NCBI RefSeq assembly: GCF_024734665.1
Contig: NZ_CP102931.1
Span: forward strand, 1-64,000
Direction of reading: 5' to 3'
Length of the DNA stretch: 64,000 bases
From: Variovorax paradoxus
GTDB taxonomy: Bacteria; Pseudomonadota; Gammaproteobacteria; Burkholderiales; Burkholderiaceae_C
Positions 36,952 to 46,207 of the stretch are shown here, piece by piece. The position numbers and the translations under genes are program-made. The notes beneath the pieces are model-generated. The model was not told where the DNA came from and searched no databases. It worked only from the letters and a program-made list of their open reading frames with translations. Numbering within the stretch: position 1 is the first letter of the stretch; every line of letters starts with the position of its first letter.

Positions 36952-36968
36952 TGTTCCGCAATGGAACA
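36952..36968. promoter_or_regulatory. Palindromic operator candidate between the GAF-Fis regulator and the alcohol dehydrogenase
   Basis: TGTTCC-GCAAT-GGAACA is a perfect 6-base inverted repeat in the divergent promoter region. A Fis-type helix-turn-helix dimer could bind it. I saw no convincing -24/-12 sigma-54 promoter, in line with the missing AAA+ domain of the regulator. Confidence 0.45.
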
Positions 36969-37044
36969 GCACCGGACTGGGGAAATCCCGAAGATGAATG
37001 CGAAGCCCGCGCAGACCATCCTTGGGGCACAAAGGAGACCTGCG

Positions 37045-39159
37045 ATGAAAAAAACACACTCCGGGCTGCTCGTGCTCGCCGGCGCTTTGCTGTGCCTGGG
37101 CGCAAACACGGCGGCCACGGCCCAGAACGCACAGGATCGCGCGGCAACCGCCACCAAGCGCGTGGACGGCAGCTTCATCCGCGCCAACGCGGCGCAGAAG
37201 AAAACACCCGACTGGCCCAGCGTGGGCCTCGACTATTCGGAGTCGCGCTTCAGCCAGCTCGACCAAGTGAACGCCGGCAACGTCAAGCAGCTGGGGCTGG
37301 TCTGGTCTTACAACCTCGAATCGACGCGCGGCGTGGAGGCCACGCCGCTGGTGGTGGACGGCATCATGTACGTCACCGCCTCGTGGAGCGTGGTGCACGC
37401 CATCGACACGCGCACCGGGCAGAAGCTGTGGACCTTCGATCCGCAGGTCGATAAGTCCAAAGGCTTCAAGGGCTGCTGCGACGTGGTGAACCGAGGCGTT
37501 GCGATCTACGAAGGCAAGGTCTACGTGGCGGCCTACGACGGCCGACTGATCGCGCTCGACGCAGCCACCGGCCAGAAGGTCTGGGAGAAGAACACCATCG
37601 AGGGCCAGAAGGGCAGCTACACCATCACCGGTGCGCCGCGCGTGTTCAAGGGCAAGGTCATCATCGGCAACGGCGGCGCCGAGTACGGCGTGCGCGGCTT
37701 CGTCACCGCGTATGACGCGAAGACAGGCGACCAGAAGTGGCGCTGGTTCGTGGTGCCGGGCGACCCGGGCAAGCCCTTCGAAGACGAATCGATGGCGCGC
37801 GCTGCCAAGACCTGGGACCCGAGCGGCAAGTACTGGGAAGCCGGCGGCGGCGGCACCGCATGGGACAGCTTTGCCTTCGACCCCGAACTCAACCTGATGT
37901 ACGTGGGCACCGGCAACGGCTCGCCATGGGCTGCCAAGGCGCGCAGCCCCAAGGGCGGCGACAACCTCTACCTGGGCTCGGTGGTGGCGCTCAACCCCGA
38001 CACCGGCAAGTACGTGTGGCACTACCAGGAGACGCCCGGCGACAACTGGGACTACACCTCCACGCAGTCGATGATCCTGGCCAACGTGAAGATCGACGGC
38101 AAGGCGCGCAAGGTGCTGCTGCACGCGCCGAAGAACGGCTTCTTCTTCGTCATCGACCGCACCAGCGGCAAGTTCATCTCGGCGAAGAACTTCGTCGAAG
38201 TGAACTGGGCCACTGGCTACGACAAGAACGGCCGCCCCATCGAGATCGCCGCAGCGCGGCAGAACGAGAAGCCCGGCGACAGCATCCCCGGCCCCTTCGG
38301 CGCGCACAACTGGCATCCGATGTCGTTCAACCCGCAGACGGGGTACGCGTACCTGCCCGCGCAGCACGTGCCGATCAACCTGATGGACGACAAGGACTGG
38401 AAGTTCGACCAGAACGCGCCCGGCCGTCCGCATGCCGCGCTGGGCTGGAACACCGGCAAGTTCGCCAACGTCGAGCCGCCCACCAGCAAGCCCTTCGGCC
38501 GCCTCGTGGCGTGGGACCCCGTCGCGCAGAAGGAAGCGTGGGGCGTCGACTACGCATCGCCATGGAACGGCGGCACCCTCACCACCGCCGGCAACCTCGT
38601 GTTCCAGGGCACGGCCGACGGCCGCCTGCTCGCCTACAACGCGAAGACCGGCGAGAAGCTGTGGGAAACGCCCACCGGCACCGGCGTGGTGGCAGCGCCC
38701 TCGACCTACATGGTGGACGGCAAGCAGTACGTGTCGGTCGCGGTGGGCTGGGGCGGCGTGTACGGCCTGGCGCAGCGCGCCACCGAGCGGCAGGGCCCGG
38801 GCACGGTCTACACCTTCGCGGTGGGCGGCACCGCCAAGATGCCCGACTTCGTTCAGTACCGCATGGACAAGCTGGTGCAGGGCGTGAAGTACGACCCCGC
38901 CAAGGTCCAGGCCGGCACCATGCTCTACGTGAGCAACTGCGTGTTCTGCCACGGCGTGCCGGGCGTGGACCGCGGCGGCAACATCCCCAACCTCGGCTAC
39001 ATGGACCCGGCCTACATCACGAACCTGGACAAGTTCATCCTCAAGGGCCCGGCCATGGCGCGCGGCATGCCCGACTTCACGGGCAAGCTCTCGGGGGACG
39101 ACATCGAGAGCATCAAGGCCTTCATCCAGGGGACGGCGGACGCCATACGCCCGAAGTAG
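37045..39159 (+). CDS. Quinohaemoprotein alcohol dehydrogenase (PQQ plus cytochrome c domain)
   Basis: The 704-residue product is a type II PQQ alcohol dehydrogenase that oxidises alcohols in the periplasm. It has a signal peptide (ending near ATA-QNAQ), an eight-bladed PQQ propeller with the vicinal disulfide FKGCCDVV, the catalytic-Asp segment GDNWDYTSTQSM and tryptophan-docking repeats such as TGQKLWTFDP. A C-terminal haem c domain (CVFCHGVPG, axial Met at ARGMPDF) passes electrons onward. AAAGGAGA precedes ATG 37045. No PQQ synthesis genes are nearby. Confidence 0.92.
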   Translation: MKKTHSGLLVLAGALLCLGANTAATAQNAQDRAATATKRVDGSFIRANAAQKKTPDWPSVGLDYSESRFSQLDQVNAGNVKQLGLVWSYNLESTRGVEATPLVVDGIMYVTASWSVVHAIDTRTGQKLWTFDPQVDKSKGFKGCCDVVNRGVAIYEGKVYVAAYDGRLIALDAATGQKVWEKNTIEGQKGSYTITGAPRVFKGKVIIGNGGAEYGVRGFVTAYDAKTGDQKWRWFVVPGDPGKPFEDESMARAAKTWDPSGKYWEAGGGGTAWDSFAFDPELNLMYVGTGNGSPWAAKARSPKGGDNLYLGSVVALNPDTGKYVWHYQETPGDNWDYTSTQSMILANVKIDGKARKVLLHAPKNGFFFVIDRTSGKFISAKNFVEVNWATGYDKNGRPIEIAAARQNEKPGDSIPGPFGAHNWHPMSFNPQTGYAYLPAQHVPINLMDDKDWKFDQNAPGRPHAALGWNTGKFANVEPPTSKPFGRLVAWDPVAQKEAWGVDYASPWNGGTLTTAGNLVFQGTADGRLLAYNAKTGEKLWETPTGTGVVAAPSTYMVDGKQYVSVAVGWGGVYGLAQRATERQGPGTVYTFAVGGTAKMPDFVQYRMDKLVQGVKYDPAKVQAGTMLYVSNCVFCHGVPGVDRGGNIPNLGYMDPAYITNLDKFILKGPAMARGMPDFTGKLSGDDIESIKAFIQGTADAIRPK

Positions 39160-39180
39160 GGAGGGCCGCTCTCTCCTTGG

Positions 39181-41607
39181 CTACCGGCCGCCGTACCAGT
39201 ACTGGGTGCTGGCGGCCCAGGTCGAATCCGGGTATTTCGCGTGCAGGGTCTGAAGGCCCTTGCGCGACCAGTCGCCCACCGCCTTGTCCGGGCAGGCGTA
39301 GCGCGCCATCTTCACCGCGACCGATAGCGCCTGCGGCACCAGCGGATCGGCGCGGTTGCGCTGCATCAGCGCCAGGCTTTCCTGGGTGAAGTAGATCGAG
39401 TCCTGCGGAATGGCGCGCAGCTTCGCGACCAGCGCGACCTGTTGCGCGCGCTCTTCCTGCGGCAGGAACTCGGGCATCTCGAAATCGGCAGCCGTGGCGG
39501 CCTGCGGGCCGGTGGTCATCACGCCGAGCGGGCGGCACCACTTGCTGTAGCTGCCGGTGGCCATGCTGCGGTCGTACGCCGGTTCGACTCCGGGCTTGAG
39601 CGGCGTGGGCCGGATGCCTTCGGCGCCGGGCCAGTGCGGCGGCAACAAAACCTCGGTGGTGCTTGCCATGCGCTCCAGCAGCAGGCGGCGCCAGGCTGCG
39701 GTGTCGGTGTCCGCCAGCTTCACCGAGCGGCGGATACCGGCGATCGGGTCCGGCCCCTTGGGTCCTGCAGCCGCCGGCGACGCCGAGGCGATGCGCATCT
39801 CCGCTGCGCGGCGGGCCATGGCGTAGTCCTCGGCCAGCACCGCGCGGGTCCACGCGGTTTCGAGCAGGCTGTCGCGCAGCGCGGGCGACAGGGCGGGGTC
39901 GGCGGCCAGGCGCAGCCACATCGGCAGCGGCGCGCGCGTGTTCAGGAAGCGCGTCGCGTCGTCGTCGAAGGTGCTGGCCAGCGGCACCGCATTGGGTTTG
40001 GCTTCCATCGCCTCGGGGTCGCGGCGAGCAACCACCAGGCGGATCGCCAGGCGGCGCCATTCCTCTTCCGACGAGGCCGTGGGCAGCAGCAGCGCCTTCA
40101 CGAGGTTCTGGCCCGAGAGGCTGTGTGCGATCAAAGGCGAATCGGCTGCACCGGCGATCAGTTCGCGTGTCTCCTTGAAGCGGCCCTGGGCAAACAGGCG
40201 CTGGGCGCGCAGCTGGGTGGCGGCGAAGCGTGCGGGGTGGTCTTCGGGCACGGCCGCCAACGCGGCCTGCAGTTCGGCCTCGCGCTTGTCGTCGGTGGCG
40301 GTGCTCACGGGCACCAGGCTCGCCGCGGCCATCAGCCACGCGAGGTCGTGCGTGCGCTGGTAGTTGCTCCAGCTGAACTTCTCGCGCCACTTGTCCTGGG
40401 CGGTGATGCCGCTCGCCGAACCGTTGAAGCCGCGCACCGTGTTGAGCCACTGCACGAGGTCCGACTTCTGATCCGGTCCGGCGTACGAACAACCGGCCAT
40501 CATGCAGTAGCGGAACTCGTGGTTCAGCAACAGCAGTCTGGCGGCGGCGACATCGGGTGCGCCCATGGTCTTCAGGTTGTCGGCCAGGCGCTGCAGGCGC
40601 GTGCCGGGCGTGAGGTAGCGGATGCGCAGTGCCTCGGCCAGCCGGTGCACCGACGGATGCAGCGCCTGCAGGCGCGGGTTCTTCAGCAGCGGCAGCGCGA
40701 TGGCATCGACCGCCTTGGTGAGTTCGGCCTGCTGCTTCAGCACCTCGGGGCTTTCCTTGCCGGCGTCGTCCCGTTCCGAGAAAGACGGCTCGCCGCCCGG
40801 GTTCTGCCGCGCCAGCACGCGCAGCCGCATGTAGGCCGCGAGGTCGCGCCAGGGGCTGGCCTTGTCGGCCGCGATCTCGGTGAACGCGGTGTCGGCGCCG
40901 TCGAGATCGTCGGCGTAGAAGCGCTGCGCGGCCAACTGGTAGGCGTGGTCGGCCTGCAGCCAGGCGGGTGCGCGAGGTGGCAGCTCGGGGATGGTGCCGG
41001 GCTCCTTGTTGCAGGTGTCGAACACCGCGTCCTGTGCCTGCAGCCAATGCCGCACGTAGGGGGTGGCCGCCTTGTCGCTGGCGGCGCGTGTCATGCGTTG
41101 GGCCAGCGTCTTCGTGGCGTTGCGGAAGGCATCGCTGTAGAAGCAGTTGGGGCTCGCCTGCAGGCTGCTGGCGTTCCATTTCGGCTGCTGCTGCGATGGC
41201 GCCAGCAGGGCGGGCCTGTCGCGGGACGACTGGGGATCGAGCTTCGCATTGGCGTCGTCGCGCGCTTTTCGCCATTCGATCCAGGCATCGTCCGTTTCGG
41301 CCATGCCGTTGTCCTCTCGCGGCAGCTTCTCCAGCAGATCGGAGAAGGCCCGCACGGCGTCGGAAGAGAACGGCTGGCCATGCAGGCGCCAGTACCAGAG
41401 CACCTGGTAGGGCACGAGGTAGTCGGTGTAGTAGCCCGCGGGCCGCTCGACGAACTCGCGCACCGGCTGGTCGGGCCGGGTGGTGGCGAAGAACAGGTCC
41501 TCGGGGTCGCCGCCGCCGCTGGCATGTGCTGCAGCAGTGCCGAGCAGCGCGGCCATTGCGAGCAGCCTGGCGCCGACGCGCATCGCGTTTGCTGTTGAAA
41601 GAATCAT
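39181..41607 (-). CDS. Unknown secreted 808-residue protein, repeat-helical
   Basis: The product has a signal peptide (AALLGTAAAHA-SGGG) and is otherwise not recognised. It is rich in helical segments with TPR-like spacing (QLAAQRFYADDLDGADTAFT, DLAAYMRLRVLARQNPGG), suggesting a solenoid scaffold or periplasmic repeat protein. Several Cys are scattered (NCFYSD, DTCNKEP, EFRYCMMAGC). It overlaps the upstream DUF3142-like gene by 4 bases (ATGA), so the two are one transcriptional and probably functional unit. Its 3' end converges on the alcohol dehydrogenase gene with a 21-base gap. Confidence 0.7.
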   Translation of the reverse strand: MILSTANAMRVGARLLAMAALLGTAAAHASGGGDPEDLFFATTRPDQPVREFVERPAGYYTDYLVPYQVLWYWRLHGQPFSSDAVRAFSDLLEKLPREDNGMAETDDAWIEWRKARDDANAKLDPQSSRDRPALLAPSQQQPKWNASSLQASPNCFYSDAFRNATKTLAQRMTRAASDKAATPYVRHWLQAQDAVFDTCNKEPGTIPELPPRAPAWLQADHAYQLAAQRFYADDLDGADTAFTEIAADKASPWRDLAAYMRLRVLARQNPGGEPSFSERDDAGKESPEVLKQQAELTKAVDAIALPLLKNPRLQALHPSVHRLAEALRIRYLTPGTRLQRLADNLKTMGAPDVAAARLLLLNHEFRYCMMAGCSYAGPDQKSDLVQWLNTVRGFNGSASGITAQDKWREKFSWSNYQRTHDLAWLMAAASLVPVSTATDDKREAELQAALAAVPEDHPARFAATQLRAQRLFAQGRFKETRELIAGAADSPLIAHSLSGQNLVKALLLPTASSEEEWRRLAIRLVVARRDPEAMEAKPNAVPLASTFDDDATRFLNTRAPLPMWLRLAADPALSPALRDSLLETAWTRAVLAEDYAMARRAAEMRIASASPAAAGPKGPDPIAGIRRSVKLADTDTAAWRRLLLERMASTTEVLLPPHWPGAEGIRPTPLKPGVEPAYDRSMATGSYSKWCRPLGVMTTGPQAATAADFEMPEFLPQEERAQQVALVAKLRAIPQDSIYFTQESLALMQRNRADPLVPQALSVAVKMARYACPDKAVGDWSRKGLQTLHAKYPDSTWAASTQYWYGGR

Positions 41608-42341
41608 TTGTGCGAATCCCTGTTGCCGAGTTGTTCGAAGTCTTCGTTCTTCCATGCGCCCGCGTGGAACACATAGCGCCGCTTCACGCTGCCGAGCACG
41701 GGCCATGTCTCGCCGAGCATCAGCCCCGCCGCGTCGCGGCAGGCCGGCACGGTGGCCGCGCCTGTGGCGTCGAGCCGCTGGCGGATGCGCGCGGATTCCG
41801 CCCCCATGCGGAAGTACATCGGCACGATCTCGTCGAGCAGGCCGGCAGGCAGCCACGGATCGCTCATGCACCACGAGGCGAGCGCCGTGGCCGAGAGCCG
41901 CACGCCGCCGGCGCGCACCGGCTGCAGCCGCCGCAGCAGCGCGACATACGCCTCGCGCTGGCTGCGGCGCGCCTCGAAGTCGAGCTGCACCCAGCCCGAT
42001 CGGTTGCCCTGCTTCGCGGCATGCTCGATGGCGGCGGCAATGGCCTCCTGCTGCGCATCGTTGACGGGCGAGGGCGCGAGGTTGTCGAGCGAAACATGGA
42101 CCACCGGCACCACGGCGGTGGCGCCCGGCGCGATGCGCAGCGGCCACTGACGCCAGCTCGTGCGGCTGCGCTCGCCGCTCAGCTGCACCGTGGCATGCAG
42201 GTAGGCCACGCCCGCGCCTTCGGGCAGCGCGGAAAAAAGCTGGGGCCGGTCCCAGACCCACAGCAGCGTCTGCGGCTGGGCCATGCCGTCATGCGCCAGC
42301 AGGGCCAGGAAGACCGGAAAGGCCGCGCTGCGAAAACGCAT
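41604..42341 (-). CDS. DUF3142-like secreted protein
   Basis: The 245-residue product starts with a signal peptide (ALLAHDGMA-QPQ) and continues LLWVWDRPQLFSALPEGAGV, which resembles the opening of DUF3142 proteins. These are TIM-barrel-like by prediction, with VQLDFEARRSQREAYVALLR and MSDPWLPAGLLDEIVPMYFR as strand-loop segments. No catalytic assignment is possible from sequence. It is coupled to the 808-residue protein downstream. Confidence 0.6.
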   Translation of the reverse strand: MRFRSAAFPVFLALLAHDGMAQPQTLLWVWDRPQLFSALPEGAGVAYLHATVQLSGERSRTSWRQWPLRIAPGATAVVPVVHVSLDNLAPSPVNDAQQEAIAAAIEHAAKQGNRSGWVQLDFEARRSQREAYVALLRRLQPVRAGGVRLSATALASWCMSDPWLPAGLLDEIVPMYFRMGAESARIRQRLDATGAATVPACRDAAGLMLGETWPVLGSVKRRYVFHAGAWKNEDFEQLGNRDSHK

Positions 42342-42395
42342 GGGAGAGAGCCGAAGGGGCGGGAGGGTGGAAGAAAAATCCCGGCCAGCATAACG

Positions 42396-42430
42396 AAAAA
42401 AGCCGCCTGGCCCGGGAGGGCGCAGGCGGC
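42396..42430 (-). terminator. Intrinsic terminator of the first Bug gene
   Basis: GCCGCCTG (42402-42409) pairs with CAGGCGGC (42423-42430). The A run at 42396-42401 reads as T on the minus strand, after the hairpin. Confidence 0.75.
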
Positions 42431-42461
42431 CTTGCGGCTGCTTGTGGCGGCGGTGAGTCGA

Positions 42462-43436
42462 TCAGTCGGCGTAGACGCCGGCAGCCTTGATGATCGGACC
42501 CCACTTCGCGATTTCAGCCGAGACGAACTTCTTGTGCTCCGCCGGCTCGGTGCGCTTGTCGGTCGTGATCACAGCGCCCAGCGCTTCTTCGCGCTTGATG
42601 AAGCCCGGGTCCTTCATTGCGGCCTTGATGGCTTCGTTGAGCTTCTTCAGCACCGGCGCGGGCGTGCCCTTGGGCGCGTACATGCCGTGCCAGATCGTCA
42701 CTTCGAAACCCTTCAGGCCCGACTCGTCCAGCGTCGGCAGGTCTTTCAGCGCGGGGGTGGTCAGGCGCTTGGCCGTGGTCACGGCATAGGCCTTGACCTT
42801 CTTGGCCTCGATCTGCGACGTGGTGTTGGTCGTCTGGTCGCACAGCAGGTCGATCTGGCCGCCCAGCAGGTCGGCGATGGCCGGCGCCGTGCCCTTGTAC
42901 GGCACGGGCGTCATCTCGACCTTGATCGCGCTCTGGAACAGCAGGCCGCACAGGTGCGACGCAGCGCCCAGGCCGGCGTTGCCCAGGTTGATCTTGCCCT
43001 TGTTGGCCGCGATCCAGGTCGTCAGCTCCTTGTAGTTGTTGGCGGGCAGGCCGGGCTTGCCGATCAGCGTCATCGGCACTTCGTTGACCATGCCCAGGTA
43101 TTCGAAGTCGGTCTCGACGTTGAAAGGCAGCTTGCGATACAGCGCCGGCATCGTCGACATGCCGATGTGGTTCAAGAGCAGCGTGTAGCCGTCGGGGTTG
43201 GCGCGCGCCACCTTGGCGGTGCCGATGGAACTGCCCGCGCCCGCGGTGTTGTCCACCACGATCGTGGTGCCGAGCGTCTTCTGCATGGCTTCCGCCAGGT
43301 CGCGCGCGACACGGTCGGTCGGGCCGCCGGCTGCGAAAGGCACCACCAGCGTAACGGTCTTGCCCGCGGGAAAGTCCTGGGCGTGGACACCGGCAGCTGC
43401 GGCGGCAATCGCCGCGAGGGCGAACAGTTTCTTCAT
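42462..43436 (-). CDS. Bug-family (TctC) tripartite tricarboxylate-type binding protein
   Basis: The 324-residue product has a signal peptide (GVHA-QDFP) and the Bug signature: VTLVVPFAAGGPTDRVAR, VDNTAGAGSSIG, YTLLLNHIGMS and the VPYKGTAPAIADLLGGQIDL loop. Bug proteins bind carboxylates in the periplasm. No TctAB permease genes adjoin, as is common for the many orphan Bug proteins of Burkholderiales. GGAG lies 7 bases before the ATG. Confidence 0.9.
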   Translation of the reverse strand: MKKLFALAAIAAAAAGVHAQDFPAGKTVTLVVPFAAGGPTDRVARDLAEAMQKTLGTTIVVDNTAGAGSSIGTAKVARANPDGYTLLLNHIGMSTMPALYRKLPFNVETDFEYLGMVNEVPMTLIGKPGLPANNYKELTTWIAANKGKINLGNAGLGAASHLCGLLFQSAIKVEMTPVPYKGTAPAIADLLGGQIDLLCDQTTNTTSQIEAKKVKAYAVTTAKRLTTPALKDLPTLDESGLKGFEVTIWHGMYAPKGTPAPVLKKLNEAIKAAMKDPGFIKREEALGAVITTDKRTEPAEHKKFVSAEIAKWGPIIKAAGVYAD

Positions 43437-43596
43437 GTCGTCTCCGGGAGGGGGTAATAAAAACGCCGCGATCTTAAAGGCTGACTGCTGCCTGACCTAT
43501 AGCGAATAGCCCTTAGGTTCGCATCGTCATCCGATACCCTTGTGTCTTCTGCGCATGCCACCGCATGCGCCATGCAAAGCGAAAAAAAGCATTCCC

Positions 43597-44610
43597 ATGA
43601 CGACGACCCCTTCCCACGCGAGCGCGCAGCGCCTGCCGCGCGATCTTGCGCTCGTCACTGTGGCCATCGATGCCGCGATGGTGCTGGTCAACATGGCCAT
43701 CCAGCTCTGGCCCGACTCGCCCGACGGCGAACAGCTGCGCAGCACCTACGCCCTGCCGGGCGTGTGGATACCGATGGTGTTCAGCATCGGCATGGCCTGG
43801 GTGCTGGCGGCGGCGCTGGCCTGGAGCCACGCGCGCAACGCGCTCGAAAAGCGCGGCGTTGGCAGCGTGGCGCGGCTGCCCCAACCCCGCATCCGCTACG
43901 CCGCGGTGTACATCGCGGTGCTGGTGCTCAACTTCTACGCACTGAGCCCGCTGTTCTATGAAGCGCAGCTGCTCTTCATGCCGGGTGGCCGCCTGCATGA
44001 TTTTTTCGGTTCGACGTCCATGAGCGCGGCGATGGCGGTGTTCATGTTCCTGCAGTCCGTCGCGCAGTTGATCTTGCTCGTGCTCGGCGTGTGGGTCTCG
44101 GCGTGGTTCGCGTTGAGGGCGGGCAGTGCAGCGCCTTCCGATGCGCAGCAGCAGGACGACGATGAAGCCATCGGCACATCGCCACGCCGCGCCGTGGCAC
44201 TGGTGGGTGCCGCGGTGTTCGCATCGCTGCAGATGTGGAGCGGCGTGGTCGTGAGCCGCTGGACATCCATTGCGCGCGGCATGGACGGCGTCGAACTGCT
44301 GATCGCCTGGATGTTGCCGCCATTGGTGGCCTTCGCCCTTGCGTTGTGGGGCGGCTGGCTGGGCGCCACTGCCGGGCCGGCACGTGTGCGGCCTTTCAGG
44401 GCTGTGGCGGCCGCGGTGCTGGCTTTCGTGCTGGTGCAGGTCAGCTGCATCGCCATCGCATTGGCCTGGGTGATGCTGGCGACGTGGTCGCACAGCTTCG
44501 ACAACGCGGGCGGCCTCATCGGCTTCGCCCTGGCGCTCGTGCTGGTCTATTCAGTGCTCGTGGTGGTGTTGATGCGCGCCATCACGCGCTGGCTATATCG
44601 CCGCTACTGA
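43597..44610 (+). CDS. Unknown multispanning membrane protein
   Basis: The 337-residue product has about eight hydrophobic segments, for example LVTVAIDAAMVLVNMAIQLW, YAAVYIAVLVLNFYALSPLF and AVAAAVLAFVLVQVSCIAIA. It has no transport or enzyme motif that I recognise. A hydrophilic loop rich in Asp and Gln (DAQQQDDDEA) lies in the middle. ATG 43597 is the likely start; the frame opens upstream but without a ribosome site. It is divergent from the Bug gene and convergent with the PaaK-like gene. Confidence 0.65.
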   Translation: MTTTPSHASAQRLPRDLALVTVAIDAAMVLVNMAIQLWPDSPDGEQLRSTYALPGVWIPMVFSIGMAWVLAAALAWSHARNALEKRGVGSVARLPQPRIRYAAVYIAVLVLNFYALSPLFYEAQLLFMPGGRLHDFFGSTSMSAAMAVFMFLQSVAQLILLVLGVWVSAWFALRAGSAAPSDAQQQDDDEAIGTSPRRAVALVGAAVFASLQMWSGVVVSRWTSIARGMDGVELLIAWMLPPLVAFALALWGGWLGATAGPARVRPFRAVAAAVLAFVLVQVSCIAIALAWVMLATWSHSFDNAGGLIGFALALVLVYSVLVVVLMRAITRWLYRRY

Positions 44611-44614
44611 TTGA

Positions 44615-45865
44615 CTACTTGTAGCTGCGCGCGTCTTCGATCACCTTGCCGTCGTTGGGCAGTTCGCCCGCGCCCACGATGACGACCTCGCCACGCAGCT
44701 TGGTCACTTCACGGATCACCGCGCTCACGCGGGCTTCGAGCCCTTCGGGCGCCGCACCGGCGCATTCGAGCTGAAGCGTCATCTTGTCGTCGCCCATCTC
44801 GCCAGACACGATGAGCCGCGCGCGCTGCACTTCGGGAAAGCGCCGCGCGATCTCGGCCACCTGCGAGGGATGTACGAACATGCCGCGCACCTTGGTGGTC
44901 TGGTCGGCGCGGCCGAGCCAGCCCTTGATGCGCTTGTTGGTGCGGCCCGTGGGGCAGGTGCCCGCGAGCACGGCCGAGAGGTCGCCGGTGCCGAAGCGCA
45001 CCAGCGGGTAGTCGGGGTTGAAGGTGGTGACGACGATCTCGCCGACCTCGCCATCGGGCACCGGGTCGCCGGTGCCGGGCCGCACGATCTCGACCAGCAC
45101 GCCTTCGTCGATCACCAGGCCTTCGCGCGCGCTGGTTTCATAGGCGATCAGGCCGAGGTCGGCGGTGGCATAGCACTGCGTGCCCTTCACGCCATGCGCG
45201 GCAATCCAGTCGTGCAGGCTGGGCGGAAAGGCTTCGCCGGAGACGAGCGCCTTGGTGAGCGAGGGCAGCTTCTGCCCTTTCTCCTCGGCCTTCTCCAGCA
45301 ATATCTTCAGAAAGCTGGGCGTGCCCGCATAGCCTTCAGGCTTCAGGTCGACCATGGCTTCGAGTTGCTGTTCGGTCTGCCCGGTGCCGCCCGCGAACAC
45401 GGTGCAGCCCATGGCGCGCGCGCCGCTTTCCATGATCGAGCCGGCGGGCGTCATGTGATAGCTGAAGCTGTTGTGAATGAGCTCGCCGCTGCGAAAGCCA
45501 GCCGCATGCAATGCACGTGCGGTGCGCCAGTAGTCGCGTGCTTCGCCCTCAGGCTCGTAGATGGTGCCGGGGCTTGCGAACACACGCGGCATGCGCGGGC
45601 CGCGCACGATCGACGCGAAGCCGCCGAAGGGGTCGTCGGCGCGGCGTGCCTTCTGCAGGTCGAGCAATTCCGATTTGCGCGTGACCGGTAGTTTCGCCAG
45701 TGCTTCGCGTGTCGTGATGTCTGCGGGCTTCACGCCATCGAGGATCTTTGCGAAGGCTGGTGCCGCCGTCTGGGCCTGTGTGATCTGCTTTGGCAGCGCG
45801 GCCAGCAGGTCGCGTTCGCGTTCGGCGGGGTCGCGGATCTCGAGCTTGTCGTAGTGGTCGGTCAT
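44615..45865 (-). CDS. PaaK-like phenylacetate-CoA ligase family protein
   Basis: The 416-residue product belongs to the AMP-forming adenylate superfamily, PaaK branch: NSFSYHMTPAGSIMESGARA, GTPSFLKILLEKAEEKG, VSGEAFPPSLHDW, YATADLGLIAYET and the C-terminal hinge GRADQTTKVRGMFVHPSQV. It should activate a carboxylic acid, probably aromatic, to its CoA thioester. It is the last gene of the minus-strand liv operon, 342 bases after livF across an inverted repeat element. AAAGGGT precedes its ATG. Confidence 0.85.
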   Translation of the reverse strand: MTDHYDKLEIRDPAERERDLLAALPKQITQAQTAAPAFAKILDGVKPADITTREALAKLPVTRKSELLDLQKARRADDPFGGFASIVRGPRMPRVFASPGTIYEPEGEARDYWRTARALHAAGFRSGELIHNSFSYHMTPAGSIMESGARAMGCTVFAGGTGQTEQQLEAMVDLKPEGYAGTPSFLKILLEKAEEKGQKLPSLTKALVSGEAFPPSLHDWIAAHGVKGTQCYATADLGLIAYETSAREGLVIDEGVLVEIVRPGTGDPVPDGEVGEIVVTTFNPDYPLVRFGTGDLSAVLAGTCPTGRTNKRIKGWLGRADQTTKVRGMFVHPSQVAEIARRFPEVQRARLIVSGEMGDDKMTLQLECAGAAPEGLEARVSAVIREVTKLRGEVVIVGAGELPNDGKVIEDARSYK

Positions 45866-45929
45866 GTCCGTACCCTTTGTCTTTCGGTTCAGTTCTTCAC
45901 TGCGGGAGAGTTCGGGGCTCTTGTTCGGG

Positions 45930-46171
45930 GTGTGCGTGCGAATGACACCGGGTACTCCCCTCCGCGAATGTCCCCCGGCCTTCGGCCTCCTCCTTTATTT
46001 CGCTGCGGGGAGCACCCGATGCCACTCGCACATGAGCGCAGTCGTTGTGCCGGCCGATCAACCGCTGCGCTGGACGATCACGTCGATGGGGTGCCTTGCG
46101 CAGCGAAATAAAGGAGGAGGCCGAAGGCCGGGGGACATTCGCGGAGCAAGGTACCCCATCGGCGTGATCGC
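45930..46171. repeat. Nested inverted repeat element with 47-bp perfect arms
   Basis: The 342 bases between livF and the PaaK-like gene hold no gene but a striking repeat. Bases 45961-46007 and 46099-46145 are perfect reverse complements (47 bp), 91 bp apart. Each arm is flanked by its own shorter, imperfect inverted repeat: near 45930-46034 for the left unit, and 46076-46096 against 46151-46171 (two mismatches) for the right. So two hairpin-forming units sit head to head. It resembles a REP/BIME-like or MITE-like dispersed element. Confidence 0.8.
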
Positions 46172-46207
46172 ACCCCGAACGGCAACGCGGCGAAAACGTC
46201 GAAACAG

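Noticed and set aside
36969..37044. Sigma-54 promoter for the alcohol dehydrogenase
   Set aside because: The TTGGGGCAC stretch lies too close to the ATG and lacks a GC element at the right spacing.
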